A stretch of 64,000 nucleotides of DNA from Streptococcus sanguinis (GCF_026781265.1 NZ_JAKUVC010000004.1:1-64000); one strand, 5' to 3'. Positions 1 through 10,749 are shown, counted from the first letter of the stretch. The notes: a model not told the origin generated them from the letters alone. Made by a program: numbers and translations.

Positions 1-20
1 TTCGATTCCGGTCCTCGGCA
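1..20 (+). tRNA. tRNA 3' end, probably tRNA-Leu (partial)
   Basis: The first 20 bases read as a T-loop (TTCGATTCC) followed by the 3' acceptor strand ending in TCCTCGGCA. The gene starts left of the window. An acceptor strand of CCTCGGC fits a tRNA beginning GCCGAGG, which matches my recollection of streptococcal tRNA-Leu. The anticodon is outside the window, so the amino acid is an inference. No CCA is encoded, as in the next three tRNA genes. Confidence 0.6.
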
Positions 21-51
21 TAGACTTGTAAGAGGCAGTAGAAGAAGATGA

Positions 52-125
52 GCACCCTTAGCTCAACTGGATAGAGTACCTGACTACGAATCAGGCGGTT
101 AGAGGTTCGACTCCTCTAGGGTGCA
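52..125 (+). tRNA. tRNA-Arg (anticodon ACG)
   Basis: A 74-nt cloverleaf can be folded. The acceptor GCACCCT pairs with AGGGTGC, the anticodon loop is CTACGAA with anticodon ACG, and the T-arm is AGAGG/TTCGACT/CCTCT. A34 would be converted to inosine to read CGN codons. The gene lacks an encoded CCA, which must be added by the tRNA nucleotidyltransferase. It is the first of two identical copies 57 bp apart. Confidence 0.97.
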
Positions 126-134
126 TTAAATTGT

Positions 135-162
135 TTGATTTTTTCTTAAGTTTTGCTATAAT
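135..162 (+). promoter_or_regulatory. Promoter between the two tRNA-Arg copies
   Basis: TTGATT at 135-140 and TATAAT at 157-162 are separated by 16 bp. A consensus promoter between the two tRNA-Arg genes suggests that the second tRNA-Arg and tRNA-Pro can be transcribed independently of the upstream cluster. Confidence 0.65.
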
Positions 163-182
163 GAATTTAATATGAATAGTGA

Positions 183-256
183 GCACCCTTAGCTCAACTG
201 GATAGAGTACCTGACTACGAATCAGGCGGTTAGAGGTTCGACTCCTCTAGGGTGCA
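183..256 (+). tRNA. tRNA-Arg (anticodon ACG), second copy
   Basis: This is identical base for base to the gene at 52-125, including a few flanking bases (GA before, TTAA after), so it is a recent duplication or a gene-conversion pair. It sits 20 bp before tRNA-Pro and downstream of the promoter at 135-162. Confidence 0.97.
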
Positions 257-275
257 TTAAGTAATAACTTAAGTT

Positions 276-349
276 CGGGAAGTAGCTCAGCTTGGTAGAG
301 TACTTGGTTTGGGACCAAGGTGTCGCAGGTTCGAATCCTGTCTTCCCGA
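276..349 (+). tRNA. tRNA-Pro (anticodon TGG)
   Basis: A 74-nt cloverleaf can be folded. The acceptor CGGGAAG pairs with CTTCCCG, the anticodon loop is TTTGGGA (anticodon TGG), and the T-loop is TTCGAAT. The initial C1-G72 pair is typical of bacterial tRNA-Pro. No CCA is encoded. It is the last tRNA of the cluster and is followed by a terminator. Confidence 0.97.
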
Positions 350-363
350 CTAGATAACATAGA

Positions 364-396
364 AGATGGATATACTGATCTATCTTTTTTTTTTTT
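364..396 (+). terminator. Intrinsic terminator of the tRNA cluster
   Basis: An 8-bp stem AGATGGAT/ATCTATCT (one G-U pair) with a 6-nt loop is followed by a run of about 12 T. It lies 14 bp after tRNA-Pro. Confidence 0.85.
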
Positions 397-654
397 GAGA
401 AACCTGTTTATTCATTATCCTAAACTTAGCTAACATATGTTGTTGTTGAGCTCTTTTAGTTATAGTCGGATTTAATTAGAGATACAATCTTTTATAACTA
501 CTTGTCTTCTCTCTTTATATAATCCTATTTGAAAGCAAGGGATTTGATTATTAAATCAGGTTTAGTTTGATTTTAAAGGCTAGTATTCTGAGAGTTTAAG
601 CTCTATAATGCTGCTCAAATCTATTTTCCATTTGAGATGAATAATATTAAAGAT
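397..654. other. Intergenic, no gene seen
   Basis: This AT-rich spacer holds no open reading frame with a ribosome binding site on either strand. The only local structure is a 7-bp hairpin (CTCAAAT/ATTTGAG, 614-636) without a T-run. Nothing else can be supported. Confidence 0.6.
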
Positions 655-697
655 AAAAACCTCTGATAGCGGTGAATAGTTGCTTTCAGAGGTTTTT
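655..697 (-). terminator. Bidirectional-type terminator after the DUF960 gene
   Basis: The stem AAAACCTCTGA/TCAGAGGTTTT (656-666 and 687-697) is perfectly paired, with an A-rich left flank that becomes a U-tract on the minus strand. It lies 22 bp beyond the stop codon of the minus-strand gene at 719. Confidence 0.8.
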
Positions 698-718
698 ATA
701 TGTGCTGAGTTTGATTTT

Positions 719-1036
719 CTACATCAAAGAGTATTCGTCAGATAGCATAATGGTTTCTTTGCCCTTGTTATCAACGATGTAGACTTTTCTGGGAAAGAAA
801 GGGTCAAATTGATAGTTTAAGTCAAATGAAATAATGGTGTTGAAGTTTTTTTGTGAGAATCGCAGAGATACTCTTCCTTGGTGGTTGATGATTTCGAACT
901 TGAGGACTGGGCGAAGTTCAAAGACACCTTTGAGATTGTTATCAATGATGTACCAGAATGAGTCGACAATTTCTTCAGGGAGGCTCGTCATGATGCCAAA
1001 GCTGGCATATCGGCCAAGAGTATTTGTAAATGCCAT
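719..1036 (-). CDS. DUF960 family protein
   Basis: This 105-aa protein begins MAFTNTLGRYASFGIMTSLP and matches my memory of the DUF960 family, small cytosolic proteins of Gram-positive cocci with no known function. No signal peptide, membrane segment or cofactor motif is visible. Alternating aromatic and charged residues suggest a compact beta-rich fold. The start is supported by a clear Shine-Dalgarno (AGGAG, 5-6 nt before ATG). It stands alone, about 125 bp downstream of the DUF402 gene on the same strand, and has its own terminator. The family call is good; the function is unknown. Confidence 0.85.
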   Translation of the reverse strand: MAFTNTLGRYASFGIMTSLPEEIVDSFWYIIDNNLKGVFELRPVLKFEIINHQGRVSLRFSQKNFNTIISFDLNYQFDPFFPRKVYIVDNKGKETIMLSDEYSLM

Positions 1037-1162
1037 AGAGACTCCTTTCTTACAGTCTGGATTTTCTTATATGATACCCGAATATGCTTGAGATTGCAAG
1101 AATTTGACCTCTGGTGAGGCCGAATTGGACAAAAGAAAAAGAGCTTGCGCTCTTTGACAACT

Positions 1163-1696
1163 TTATCGATTCTTTAGTTCAACATAACGTTTGTACCAAA
1201 TATTGACATAAGCATCTGAAAATGGACCTCTTCCGTTGTTAATCCAATCAACTAGGATTTTGACATTTTCTTTGAGAATGAAATCCAAATCATCAGAATA
1301 GTGCATCTGCTTTTTGTGGCGTTCATATTCTTCTACATCCAACAGGCGTTTTTCACCATCAGCAAAGACTTTGACGTCTAAATCATAGTCAATGTATTTT
1401 AGAGCTTCATTATCCAGATAGTAAGGACTGGCTAGATTGCAGTAGTATGAAGTTCCATTGTCTCGAATCATGGCAATGATATTAAACCAATATTTTTTAT
1501 GAAAATAGACAATGGCTGGTTCACGTGTTACCCAACGTCGGCCATCACTTTCTGTTACCAGTGTGTGGTCATTAACGCCAATAATGGCGTTTTCTGTTGT
1601 CTTTAGTACCATGGTATCTCGCCAGGTGCGGTGAAGATTCCCATCATGCTTATAACTTTGAATTGTAATAAAGTCGCCTTCTTTTGGAAGTTTCAT
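1163..1696 (-). CDS. DUF402 nucleoside tri-/diphosphate phosphatase (Ntdp family)
   Basis: This 177-aa protein begins [19 protein letters not shown] and has the DUF402 signature. RTWRDT and the paired acidic residues of the C-terminal half (DYDLDVKV) fit the metal-binding site of the family. Ntdp-type enzymes hydrolyse nucleoside tri- and diphosphates with Mg2+ or Mn2+, and relatives are fluoroacetate-like or acyl-ACP thioesterases, so substrate choice cannot be fixed from sequence. It follows recX on the minus strand after 86 bp and is probably transcribed with it. Length matches the UPF0374 family (about 175-180 aa). Confidence 0.85.
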   Translation of the reverse strand: MKLPKEGDFITIQSYKHDGNLHRTWRDTMVLKTTENAIIGVNDHTLVTESDGRRWVTREPAIVYFHKKYWFNIIAMIRDNGTSYYCNLASPYYLDNEALKYIDYDLDVKVFADGEKRLLDVEEYERHKKQMHYSDDLDFILKENVKILVDWINNGRGPFSDAYVNIWYKRYVELKNR

Positions 1697-1782
1697 AACT
1701 TACCAACTTTCTACAATTTATAAGTTCATCTTCTATATTGTAACATATTTTCATAGAAATGCATAAGTTTTCATTGGAAATC

Positions 1783-2559
1783 TTAAAGATATTCTCTCAG
1801 GGCGCTGGCAATGTCAGAGAAATCATAGCCTTTGCGGGCTAAACTTTGCGTCAGTCGCTGTTTTAAGTCATAACCGTCATACTTTTTTGAGTACTTGCGG
1901 TATTGCTTGTCTAGCTCTTTATAGAGAAGCTCTTGCTGGTTTTCTTGGTCTTCTTCGATTTCCAAATGCTGATAGGCGTTTTTAGCTTGACTATAGGAAA
2001 AACCTTTGTTTATCAAGGATTGAAGTATTTTATCTTGTAAGGCCTTGCTGGGTAGTTTTCCTTGGTGTCTTTTGAGCAGCTTTTCGGCAACCTTGTCTGT
2101 TAGTTCAGTAAAATCAAACTGGCTCAATTCTTCCTCTATGATAGTGCTAGAAATTCCTTTTTGACTGAGTTTTTGCTTTAGAACAAAAGCGCCTTTGTCA
2201 CCAGTGAGAAGGTTGGATTGGATAAAAGAATGAGCATATTTTCTATCATTAATCCAATGTTCCTTTTTTAGATTGTCCAAGACCTGACTGATGATTTCTG
2301 GTTGAATGTCGTGCTGCGTTAAGTAGTCTTTGACTTCTTTAGCAGTTCTTTGCTTGAAGGAGAGATGATAGAGGGCTAGATTTTTTCCGTAGGAAAATTG
2401 TGCATAGTCTTGAATTTCTGATAGCTCTTGCTCTGTGATTTCCATTCCTTTGGACAGCATGAAGCGAACGATGGTGTCTTCTGTAATATAGAGCTTTTCA
2501 CTGTCGTCCAACTCCAAGAGGTAGAGTCTTTTTTTCTTTGCGATTTTTGTGATTTTCAT
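1783..2559 (-). CDS. recX: Recombination regulator RecX
   Basis: This 258-aa helical protein has repeated three-helix modules typical of long Firmicute RecX, for example [20 protein letters not shown] near residues 60-80. RecX binds RecA filaments and modulates recombination. The N-terminal 40 residues are the beta-rich extension found in Gram-positive RecX. No strong Shine-Dalgarno is seen before ATG 2559. The upstream kinase gene ends only 26 bp away, so the two are probably one transcript. Confidence 0.93.
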   Translation of the reverse strand: MKITKIAKKKRLYLLELDDSEKLYITEDTIVRFMLSKGMEITEQELSEIQDYAQFSYGKNLALYHLSFKQRTAKEVKDYLTQHDIQPEIISQVLDNLKKEHWINDRKYAHSFIQSNLLTGDKGAFVLKQKLSQKGISSTIIEEELSQFDFTELTDKVAEKLLKRHQGKLPSKALQDKILQSLINKGFSYSQAKNAYQHLEIEEDQENQQELLYKELDKQYRKYSKKYDGYDLKQRLTQSLARKGYDFSDIASALREYL

Positions 2560-2585
2560 AAGAGATTTTGGTAGAATCCTTTCTT

Positions 2586-3362
2586 TTAGCCAAATGCTTC
2601 AAAGGCAGCTATCAAGCGCAGTTTGTCTGTATCAACATCCTTCCTGCCATAGTAGTCAAGAAAGAGCTCTGCGTATTGAGGGGCGGATAAATTATAAGTA
2701 AGAGACCAGACTGCCCAGTAAAGATCAATGTGGCGATCGCTAAGGCCGGCGAGGCCAAGGTCAATAAAGCAGGAGAAGGTTGCTGCGTCTTTCAGAATGA
2801 AATTAGGCAAGCATGCATCTCCATGAATCAAGGTGTCCGCCGTCAGTAGGTGTCCCTGTTCTTGGATAAGCTGGTAGGCTTCCTCTCGACTTTGGATATG
2901 AAATTGAGGCAGTAAGGCTTTTTGATAAAAGTAGCCTTTCCGATAATTTTCCTCTGCTTGCCCTTTATAGAGTTGGAGGCGATGTTTAATTGGGAAATAC
3001 TGGGGTTGGATGCCGTGAAGTTTTTTTAGTGCAGCAGCCATTGTTTGGCAAAGTTCTTCTGGCTGTTGGAGAAAGGCTAGGGCGTCCTTGCCCTCGGCTT
3101 CTTTAGTCAGCAAGTAGTCTTTATCTGTTGTTTGGTAGTGAATGATAGGTACACCGAGTCCTTGCTTCTCAAACCATTTGGCAAGTGTGGCTTCTTGGGC
3201 TAACTGGTCTTTTTGGTCAATTTTCAAATAATAGCCCGTATCAGCATAGAAAACACTGGCTCCAGAATGTGAGGAGCTGTCGTAAAAATTGGCTCCCTCT
3301 AGATAAGTTCGTATTTGCTCAGGGAATTGGGCTAGTGGAAGGGATATTTTTTCTGCTTTCAT
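2586..3362 (-). CDS. APH(3')-like phosphotransferase (aminoglycoside/choline kinase fold)
   Basis: This 258-aa kinase-like protein has a catalytic loop [11 protein letters not shown] near residue 180 and a metal-binding [15 protein letters not shown] segment about 20 residues later. These are the Brenner loop and the DxG-like motif of APH(3') enzymes. Known APH(3') proteins phosphorylate kanamycin-type aminoglycosides with ATP; chromosomal homologues often have other or unknown substrates. An upstream in-frame ATG at 3386 is unlikely, because the chosen ATG (3362-3360) lies exactly 6 nt after an extended -10 (TGT-TACAAT), implying a leaderless mRNA. It is upstream of recX and divergent from the RNA methyltransferase. 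Resistance function is not shown. Confidence 0.8.
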   Translation of the reverse strand: MKAEKISLPLAQFPEQIRTYLEGANFYDSSSHSGASVFYADTGYYLKIDQKDQLAQEATLAKWFEKQGLGVPIIHYQTTDKDYLLTKEAEGKDALAFLQQPEELCQTMAAALKKLHGIQPQYFPIKHRLQLYKGQAEENYRKGYFYQKALLPQFHIQSREEAYQLIQEQGHLLTADTLIHGDACLPNFILKDAATFSCFIDLGLAGLSDRHIDLYWAVWSLTYNLSAPQYAELFLDYYGRKDVDTDKLRLIAAFEAFG

Positions 3363-3417
3363 ACTTTTATTGTAACATATTCTCAACTAATGCGAGGCAG
3401 CGTGGTATAATAGAAGC
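3363..3417. promoter_or_regulatory. Divergent leaderless promoters
   Basis: Two extended -10 elements face outward in 55 bp. Minus strand: TGT-TACAAT (3369-3374), then 6 nt to the ATG at 3362. Plus strand: TGG-TATAAT (3406-3411), then 6 nt to the ATG at 3418. With normal spacing the transcription start falls on the A of each ATG, and neither gene has a Shine-Dalgarno. No good -35 boxes are seen; the TGN extension may compensate. Confidence 0.75.
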
Positions 3418-4809
3418 ATGAATGTGAAAGTGAAACAAAGAATCCCTTTGAAAATTAAGAAAATGGGGATTAATGGGGAAGGGATTGGATTTTATAAGAA
3501 AACGCTGGTCTTTGTGCCAGGGGCTTTGAAGGGTGAGGAAGTCTACTGTCAGGTGACCAAGGTTCAGCGTAATTTCATCGAGGCCAAGCTCTTGACCATC
3601 AACAAGCGGTCAAAATTTCGGGTGGAAGCGCCTTGTGAGATTTATGATAGCTGTGGGGGCTGTCAAATCATGCACCTCCACTATGACAAGCAGTTAGAGT
3701 TTAAGGAAGATTTGCTGCGTCAGGCCTTGAAAAAATTTGCGCCAGCTGGTTACGAGAACTATGAGATTCGTCCGACCATTGGTATGCAGGAGCCGCTCTA
3801 TTATCGGGCTAAACTGCAGTTTCAGACTCGGAAGTTTAAGGATGAGGTCAAGGCGGGGCTTTATGCCCAGAATTCCCACTATCTGGTCTCGCTGAAAAAC
3901 TGTCTGGTTCAGGACAAGGTAACACAACAGATCATCAATAAGGTGGCTCGGCTTTTAGGCAAGTACAGGCTGCCTATTTATGATGAGAGGAAGACTGCCG
4001 GAGTACGCACCGTCATGATTCGCAGAGCCAGAAAGACGGGTCAGATGCAGATGATTTTTGTGACAGGTCGTAAGCTGGACTTTTCTCCAGTCGTCCGAGA
4101 CCTAGTGGCTGAGTTTCCAGAGCTAGAGACAGTCGCAGTCAATTATCATACAAGCAAGTCCAGTGAGATTTATGGGGATAAGACAGAGATTATCTGGGGT
4201 GAGAAGGCTATCCAAGAAGGAGTGCTGGACTATGAGTTCTCCCTATCGCCTCGAGCTTTCTATCAGCTCAACCCTGAACAGACAGAAGTGCTCTATGGGG
4301 AGGCGGTTAAGGCGCTGGATGTGACGAAAGAAGATCATTTGATTGACGCCTATTGCGGGGTTGGGACCATCGGCTTTGCCTTTGCTAAAAGGGTCAAGTC
4401 TTTGCGGGGCATGGACATCATCCCTGAGGCCATTGAAGACGCCAAGCGCAATGCCAAGCGGATGGGCTTTGACAATACACTCTACGAGGCTGGGACGGCA
4501 GAGGAGATTATTCCTCGCTGGTACGCTGAGGGTTATCGGGCGGATGCCCTGATTGTCGATCCGCCGCGAACAGGTCTGGATGATAAGCTGCTGGAGACAA
4601 TTGTCCGCTATGCACCTGAGAAGATGGTCTACGTTTCCTGCAATGTCTCAACTCTGGCTCGGGATTTGGTCAAACTCTGTCGGGTCTACGATGTCCACTA
4701 CATCCAGTCGGTTGATATGTTTCCACATACTTCTCGAACCGAGGCAGTGGTGAAATTGTCTAAGAAAGACAGCATTCGTATGGGTTCAGAAAGGACTCAC
4801 AAAAGTTGA
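3418..4809 (+). CDS. rlmD: 23S rRNA (uracil-5-)-methyltransferase, RumA/TrmA family
   Basis: This 463-aa protein has an N-terminal TRAM domain (residues about 1-60), a Cys cluster [14 protein letters not shown] for a possible Fe-S site, an AdoMet-binding motif [21 protein letters not shown], and the catalytic [12 protein letters not shown] (nucleophilic Cys). It methylates C5 of a uridine in rRNA. Streptococci carry two paralogues, so whether this one modifies U747, U1939 or both is not decided here, and the symbol follows the common annotation. The start is leaderless (6 nt after TATAAT). It is adjacent to recX as in pneumococcus. Confidence 0.9.
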   Translation: MNVKVKQRIPLKIKKMGINGEGIGFYKKTLVFVPGALKGEEVYCQVTKVQRNFIEAKLLTINKRSKFRVEAPCEIYDSCGGCQIMHLHYDKQLEFKEDLLRQALKKFAPAGYENYEIRPTIGMQEPLYYRAKLQFQTRKFKDEVKAGLYAQNSHYLVSLKNCLVQDKVTQQIINKVARLLGKYRLPIYDERKTAGVRTVMIRRARKTGQMQMIFVTGRKLDFSPVVRDLVAEFPELETVAVNYHTSKSSEIYGDKTEIIWGEKAIQEGVLDYEFSLSPRAFYQLNPEQTEVLYGEAVKALDVTKEDHLIDAYCGVGTIGFAFAKRVKSLRGMDIIPEAIEDAKRNAKRMGFDNTLYEAGTAEEIIPRWYAEGYRADALIVDPPRTGLDDKLLETIVRYAPEKMVYVSCNVSTLARDLVKLCRVYDVHYIQSVDMFPHTSRTEAVVKLSKKDSIRMGSERTHKS

Positions 4810-4821
4810 TAAAATAGCTTT

Positions 4822-4867
4822 AAAAAAGGACTTAGTTTTCTGTGATACGGAGCTCAGTCTTTTTTTT
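4822..4867 (+). terminator. Terminator after the rRNA methyltransferase gene
   Basis: The AAAAAGGACT..AGTCTTTTTT stem carries a G-U pair and one internal mismatch, and is followed by T8. It lies 13 bp after the stop codon. Confidence 0.75.
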
Positions 4868-4937
4868 GTCAAAATTGCAATGGTTTTATCGGAAGAGTAA
4901 GTTCGGAAGATTAGTCTCCACCTAATCAATTAGTCAC

Positions 4938-4965
4938 AAAAAGAGAACACTCGTCAAGTGTTCTC
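4938..4965 (-). terminator. Terminator of the glpKOF operon
   Basis: A perfect 9-bp stem GAGAACACT/AGTGTTCTC with a 5-nt loop is followed on the minus strand by TTTTTG. It lies 19 bp after the glpF stop codon. Confidence 0.85.
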
Positions 4966-4983
4966 AAATAGCAATCAGTTATA

Positions 4984-5688
4984 TTAGAATAAGCCAAAGA
5001 CTAGGACTGCAAGGACGGCACCAATGATAGGTCCCACAACAGGAATCCAAGCGTAAGACCAGTCGCCATTTCCTTTATTAGGAATTGGAAGAAGACTGTG
5101 CATGATGCGAGGTCCTAAGTCACGAGCCGGGTTGAGGGCATAGCCAGTTGTTCCACCAAGTGAGAGACCGATCCCGATAATCAATGTTCCGACAGCAAAA
5201 GTGCCAATGCCTGCTTGCAGCTTATAAAGTCCTAGAGCGAAGATAGTCAGTACAAGAACAAAGGTTCCAAGGATTTCGCTGATCAGGTTAGAGAAGGTAT
5301 CTTTGATAGCTGGTCCCGTGCTGAATGTACCCAAAACGTTAGCCGGATTTTCTTCAGCTAGATAGTGAGGTTTGAACTGTAGGAAGACGAGGAACTGTCC
5401 GACCATAGCGCCTGCAAACTGAGCGAGGATGTAAGGAAGAACAGATGCCCAAGGCAAATCACCTTTCAGAGCTACTCCGATAGTTAAGGCAGGGTTCAGA
5501 TGGGCTGGGCCAAGGTTGCCGGATACAAAAGCAGCGATGGCAACGGCAATCCCCCATCCCATGGTGATCACAATCCAACCTGAATTGTGGCTCTTAGTTT
5601 TGGGAAGAACCACACCTGCGACCACTCCATTTCCCAGAAGGAGCAAGAGCAGTGTTCCTAAAAATTCACCAAATATTTCTTTCATCAT
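4984..5688 (-). CDS. glpF: Glycerol uptake facilitator (aquaglyceroporin)
   Basis: This 234-aa membrane protein has six transmembrane stretches and two aquaporin half-helices. The motifs are HLNPALT near residue 62 and GYALNPARDLGPR near residue 190. The Asp after the second NPAR is the glycerol-channel signature, as opposed to water channels. It lets glycerol diffuse into the cell for phosphorylation by GlpK. Two consecutive ATG codons begin the gene; GGAG lies 8 nt upstream. It is the last gene of glpK-glpO-glpF, 72 bp after glpO, and is followed by a terminator. Confidence 0.95.
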   Translation of the reverse strand: MMKEIFGEFLGTLLLLLLGNGVVAGVVLPKTKSHNSGWIVITMGWGIAVAIAAFVSGNLGPAHLNPALTIGVALKGDLPWASVLPYILAQFAGAMVGQFLVFLQFKPHYLAEENPANVLGTFSTGPAIKDTFSNLISEILGTFVLVLTIFALGLYKLQAGIGTFAVGTLIIGIGLSLGGTTGYALNPARDLGPRIMHSLLPIPNKGNGDWSYAWIPVVGPIIGAVLAVLVFGLF

Positions 5689-5760
5689 TTATGTTACTCC
5701 ATTTAAAAGAAGGGAAGGCAGACAGACAGTTGTTTTGCCTACCGCCTCTTCTCGTATTTT

Positions 5761-7587
5761 CTATTTTTTTAATTCTTCTAAATCATTATTTGCAAGGGCA
5801 GCTTGAACATCGTTTCGATAAGCTGCTTTTTCTTCTTCTGTCCAGTCGTAGAAGCGTCCCATTTCATCCAGAACAGGCTCTACAATAGCATCCAAGCTAT
5901 CGCGCATAAAGAGCATGTGGTTTGTCCGACGAAGTAAGAAGTCAACTGGGCTGAGTACTAATTCGTTACGCATAGCATAATGCAGTGACAAGGTGTCTGC
6001 TAGGCTGAGACCTAGTGCTTGCTCAATGCTGTGAGCGAGGGCAAAGACTTTAGGGACGTTCGAACCGTAAAGGTTTGCAAGATAGAAGGCTTCTTTGCTG
6101 TCTAAGCCGCGTGATACACCAAGTTGAGCAAAAGCTTCGATTTCGGAATCCACATTTGCTGGATTGAGCTCTCCGCCTGAAACAGGGTAGGTCTTAGAGT
6201 TGATGAGCTTGAAGCTGCGGTCAAATTCTGCTTTGAGGATTTCAACCACGCGCTCCATAGCACCTTCAGCCATCTTACGATAGTCTGTGATTTTACCGCC
6301 AGCAAGGGTCAAGAGGCCATTGTTATCACGTTCCAGGCTGGAACCGCGGGATACAGCAGATGGATCCAAGTGTTTTTCAGAAGTGCTGCTTTCGAGTTGC
6401 GTAACAGCTGCTTCAACATCCTCACGAGATTTTTCTTTGGCTAGGTAGCTTTCAACAGTCGCAATCAGTGTATTAAAGCTTTCATCGCTGATGGTACCGT
6501 TGTTTCCGCCATTGTAGTCAGAAGCACTATTTCCAGCAATCAGAGGACGCAGGCCAGCCCAGCTGCTTTCGATGTCGTCAATTGTGATCTTTGCTTCTGG
6601 GAAGCGATTATTGACAATGCCCAAGAGGTAATCTACATCTTCTTGTGTTACCTTTGGATGCTCAAGGTCGCCAGTGTAGTCAGTATCAGTCGTACCAAAG
6701 TAGGTTTTATTTTCACTTGGCAGAACAAAGACCATCCGGCCGTCTCCCAAGCCTGTGTCAAAGTAGACTGGCTGAGAAACCTTGATCTTGCTAGAGTCAA
6801 CAACCAAGTGAACACCCTTGGTTGGACGCATTTGTGAATATTGCTCACCATCATTTGACAGATTGCGCACCTTGTCGCTCCAAGGTCCAGTTGTATTGAT
6901 GACTAGACGAGCCTTGATTTCAAAGACTTCATCTGTCAAGAGGTCACGCGCAACAATGCCTTTAATCTTTCCAGCTTCATCAAAGAGGAAACCTTCTGCC
7001 TTGACATGGTTGGCAATCAATGCACCATCTTGGTTGGCCCGTTTGATATTTTCAATCACGAGGCGAGCGTCGTTGTTGCGGAAGTCAAGATAGACACCAC
7101 CGCCGACTAAGCCTTCCTTCTTAAGTTCAGGTTCCCGTTCTAGCACTTCCTCCTTGCTTAAAACTTTGTTGGCAGCAGGAGTGTTGTTAACACCAGCCAA
7201 GAGGTCGTAGAGGTCCATAGCCACTTTGAGACGGAAGAGGCTGAAAGTAGCACCCTCTTCTTCGTAGACAGGAAGCAGCATAGGATCTGGTTTTGGAATA
7301 TGAGGGGCAATTTGCTGAACCACAGCACGCTCAGAAACTGTATCTGAGACCACCTCTACGTCGAATTGCTTGAGGTAACGAAGGCCACCGTGGACCAGTT
7401 TGGTAGAACGGCTAGAAGTCCCTTCTGCAAAGTCCTGCATTTCAATCAGACCGGTATCAAGGCCACTAGCAGCAGCTTGCAAGGCTACCCCAGCACCGGT
7501 AATCCCACCACCAATAATCAGGAGGTCTAAGGTGCGTTCCTGCATTTTTTTTATCGATAATTCACGTGTTTTCTTTGAAAATTCCAT
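5761..7587 (-). CDS. glpO: Alpha-glycerophosphate oxidase
   Basis: This 608-aa flavoprotein has the N-terminal Rossmann FAD motif DLLIIGGGITGAGVAL (residues about 20-35) and the GlpO/GlpD signature segments YFGTTDTDY and GLRPLIAG. In streptococci this gene encodes the oxidase that converts sn-glycerol 3-phosphate to dihydroxyacetone phosphate with O2 and releases H2O2. Length (about 608 aa) and the roughly 50-residue insert after residue 350 fit streptococcal GlpO rather than the shorter respiratory GlpD. It lies 68 bp after glpK in the same operon. The Shine-Dalgarno is weak. Confidence 0.93.
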   Translation of the reverse strand: MEFSKKTRELSIKKMQERTLDLLIIGGGITGAGVALQAAASGLDTGLIEMQDFAEGTSSRSTKLVHGGLRYLKQFDVEVVSDTVSERAVVQQIAPHIPKPDPMLLPVYEEEGATFSLFRLKVAMDLYDLLAGVNNTPAANKVLSKEEVLEREPELKKEGLVGGGVYLDFRNNDARLVIENIKRANQDGALIANHVKAEGFLFDEAGKIKGIVARDLLTDEVFEIKARLVINTTGPWSDKVRNLSNDGEQYSQMRPTKGVHLVVDSSKIKVSQPVYFDTGLGDGRMVFVLPSENKTYFGTTDTDYTGDLEHPKVTQEDVDYLLGIVNNRFPEAKITIDDIESSWAGLRPLIAGNSASDYNGGNNGTISDESFNTLIATVESYLAKEKSREDVEAAVTQLESSTSEKHLDPSAVSRGSSLERDNNGLLTLAGGKITDYRKMAEGAMERVVEILKAEFDRSFKLINSKTYPVSGGELNPANVDSEIEAFAQLGVSRGLDSKEAFYLANLYGSNVPKVFALAHSIEQALGLSLADTLSLHYAMRNELVLSPVDFLLRRTNHMLFMRDSLDAIVEPVLDEMGRFYDWTEEEKAAYRNDVQAALANNDLEELKK

Positions 7588-7655
7588 AATTACACACTTT
7601 CTAACTGAGTTGCTTCATGCTTCTACTGACTTGATTATCAAAATATGAATCAGTA

Positions 7656-9260
<1,605 letters not shown>

Positions 9261-9295
9261 TTAAAAAAATCTGAGGAGATTGTGCGAAAATCACA

Positions 9296-9323
9296 AAGAA
9301 ACCTGGATTTCTCCAAGTTTCTT
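9296..9323 (-). terminator. Hairpin at the end of the Mga-like regulator gene
   Basis: The stem AAGAAAC-TGG/CCA-GTTTCTT with one internal mismatch overlaps the stop codon of the regulator. The following minus-strand tract is T-rich but interrupted, so termination may be partial. Confidence 0.5.
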
Positions 9324-10749
9324 AATGAAATATCATGTGACGGATCTGAGCCAAATCTTCCAAATCCAAGTCATTTTTTAAATAATAGATGGGAACCTGC
9401 TGGGTTTGATGGATAGGATTGTTGGTGATGATGAGGTCATAATTTCTGGTAAGGTCGTAGGATTCAATCGTAATAAAGCGATTGTACTCTAAGTATCGCC
9501 TTAAAATGGCCGTCATCCTGGAAACGACGATAAAACTATCTGTCAAGTCCATGCCTATCTTGATGACTTGACCGTCGTTTTCAGCAATGTACTCCATCAG
9601 CTGGAGCCATTCCCATAAAACCTTTTTCTCCAGAGATGTTCCCTGTTGGAAAACAGGCAGTTTGCTAAAAATCCTGTCTGCCACTTGTCGATAATCGTAT
9701 TCGCTCCATAAGTAAGGATGGCGAAGTTCTAAGTCATGCTTGTATTTGTCTTGCAAGAGATAGCCTCGGAAAAGAAAGACGCGGGCGCAGAGTTGACTGA
9801 GTTCGTAGGTCACTTGATCTTCGATGTAGTCACCAAGCAAGTCCTGTCCTTTCATCTCTTGAATCAGTTGCGTAATCAGGCTGGCAATTTCACCGCCAAA
9901 GCCCAGTATATACTCCATGGTGTGCAGGGGCAGAATCCGATGGGAAAGCAGAAATGAAAAGAAAATCATCATTTCGCCATCTTCGAGACTCAGGGTGATG
10001 TGCTGCCCGGCAAAGAAATCATTTGTCCGGCGATGCAAGCGCTGGTAGAAGATATTGTCAAAATAGCCCTGCATTTTCTGTTCAATGTTTTGAAATTGAC
10101 AGGCATTGACTCTTAGGCGCTGTTGGGTGATATGTGTCCAAAGGGCCAAGTCCAATCGCTGCCCTTGAGAGAGTTGTGCTCCGCAGAGTTCTTCTAAGAC
10201 GGCAACTTCCTGCCTTCTTTCTGATTTTTGAAGTTCCTTTTCCCAATCTTGGCTGGACCAGACCTTGCGAAAGAGGCAGAAATAAAAATAGCGGATTTGG
10301 TGTTCAGGCCCTTTTAAGCGGCCATTTTGGATAGATAGCTCAAACTCTGATAAAATCTGATTTAGACCAGATATATGGCGGCCGAGTGTTGCTTCACTGA
10401 TCATCAGCTCCTGAGCTAATTGATGGGCTAAAAACTGCTGATGATAGAGCAGGCAGTTTAAAATCTGGAATTTGATAGCATTGCCCAAAAAGAGCCTGCG
10501 AATGTCCCGTCCCTTGGTATCCGGTCCGATGGACAGACTGAGCGTTTCGTCCTGAAGCTGGATGGATAAGGCTGCATGATGGTCGCTAGCCTTGTCGTTA
10601 ATCAGGCTAATGTACTTGGTCAAGGTTGCTTTCGAGAAGCCGGTTTCAGACATAACGTCCTTCAAACTGGATGTAGAATGCTGCTGTAAATAGGACAGGA
10701 CAATATACTTCCCCGCTTCACTCTTTTCCATTAAGTCTGCAAGATACAT
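9322..10749 (-). CDS. Mga/AtxA-like PRD-type transcriptional regulator
   Basis: This 475-aa protein has an N-terminal helix-turn-helix (TSSLKDVMSETGFSKATLTKYI, residues about 27-48, quoted only in part as SKATLTKYI) and a second one near residue 115 (ISEATLGRHISGLNQ). A long helical centre resembling PRD domains and a C-terminal EIIB-like alpha/beta segment (FITIESYDLTRNYDLIITNN) follow. This architecture fits Mga, MgrA and AtxA-type regulators. Its position directly upstream of glpK on the same strand suggests, but does not prove, a role in glycerol or carbohydrate control. The start has GAGAGGG 8 nt upstream. Confidence 0.8.
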   Translation of the reverse strand: MYLADLMEKSEAGKYIVLSYLQQHSTSSLKDVMSETGFSKATLTKYISLINDKASDHHAALSIQLQDETLSLSIGPDTKGRDIRRLFLGNAIKFQILNCLLYHQQFLAHQLAQELMISEATLGRHISGLNQILSEFELSIQNGRLKGPEHQIRYFYFCLFRKVWSSQDWEKELQKSERRQEVAVLEELCGAQLSQGQRLDLALWTHITQQRLRVNACQFQNIEQKMQGYFDNIFYQRLHRRTNDFFAGQHITLSLEDGEMMIFFSFLLSHRILPLHTMEYILGFGGEIASLITQLIQEMKGQDLLGDYIEDQVTYELSQLCARVFLFRGYLLQDKYKHDLELRHPYLWSEYDYRQVADRIFSKLPVFQQGTSLEKKVLWEWLQLMEYIAENDGQVIKIGMDLTDSFIVVSRMTAILRRYLEYNRFITIESYDLTRNYDLIITNNPIHQTQQVPIYYLKNDLDLEDLAQIRHMIFH

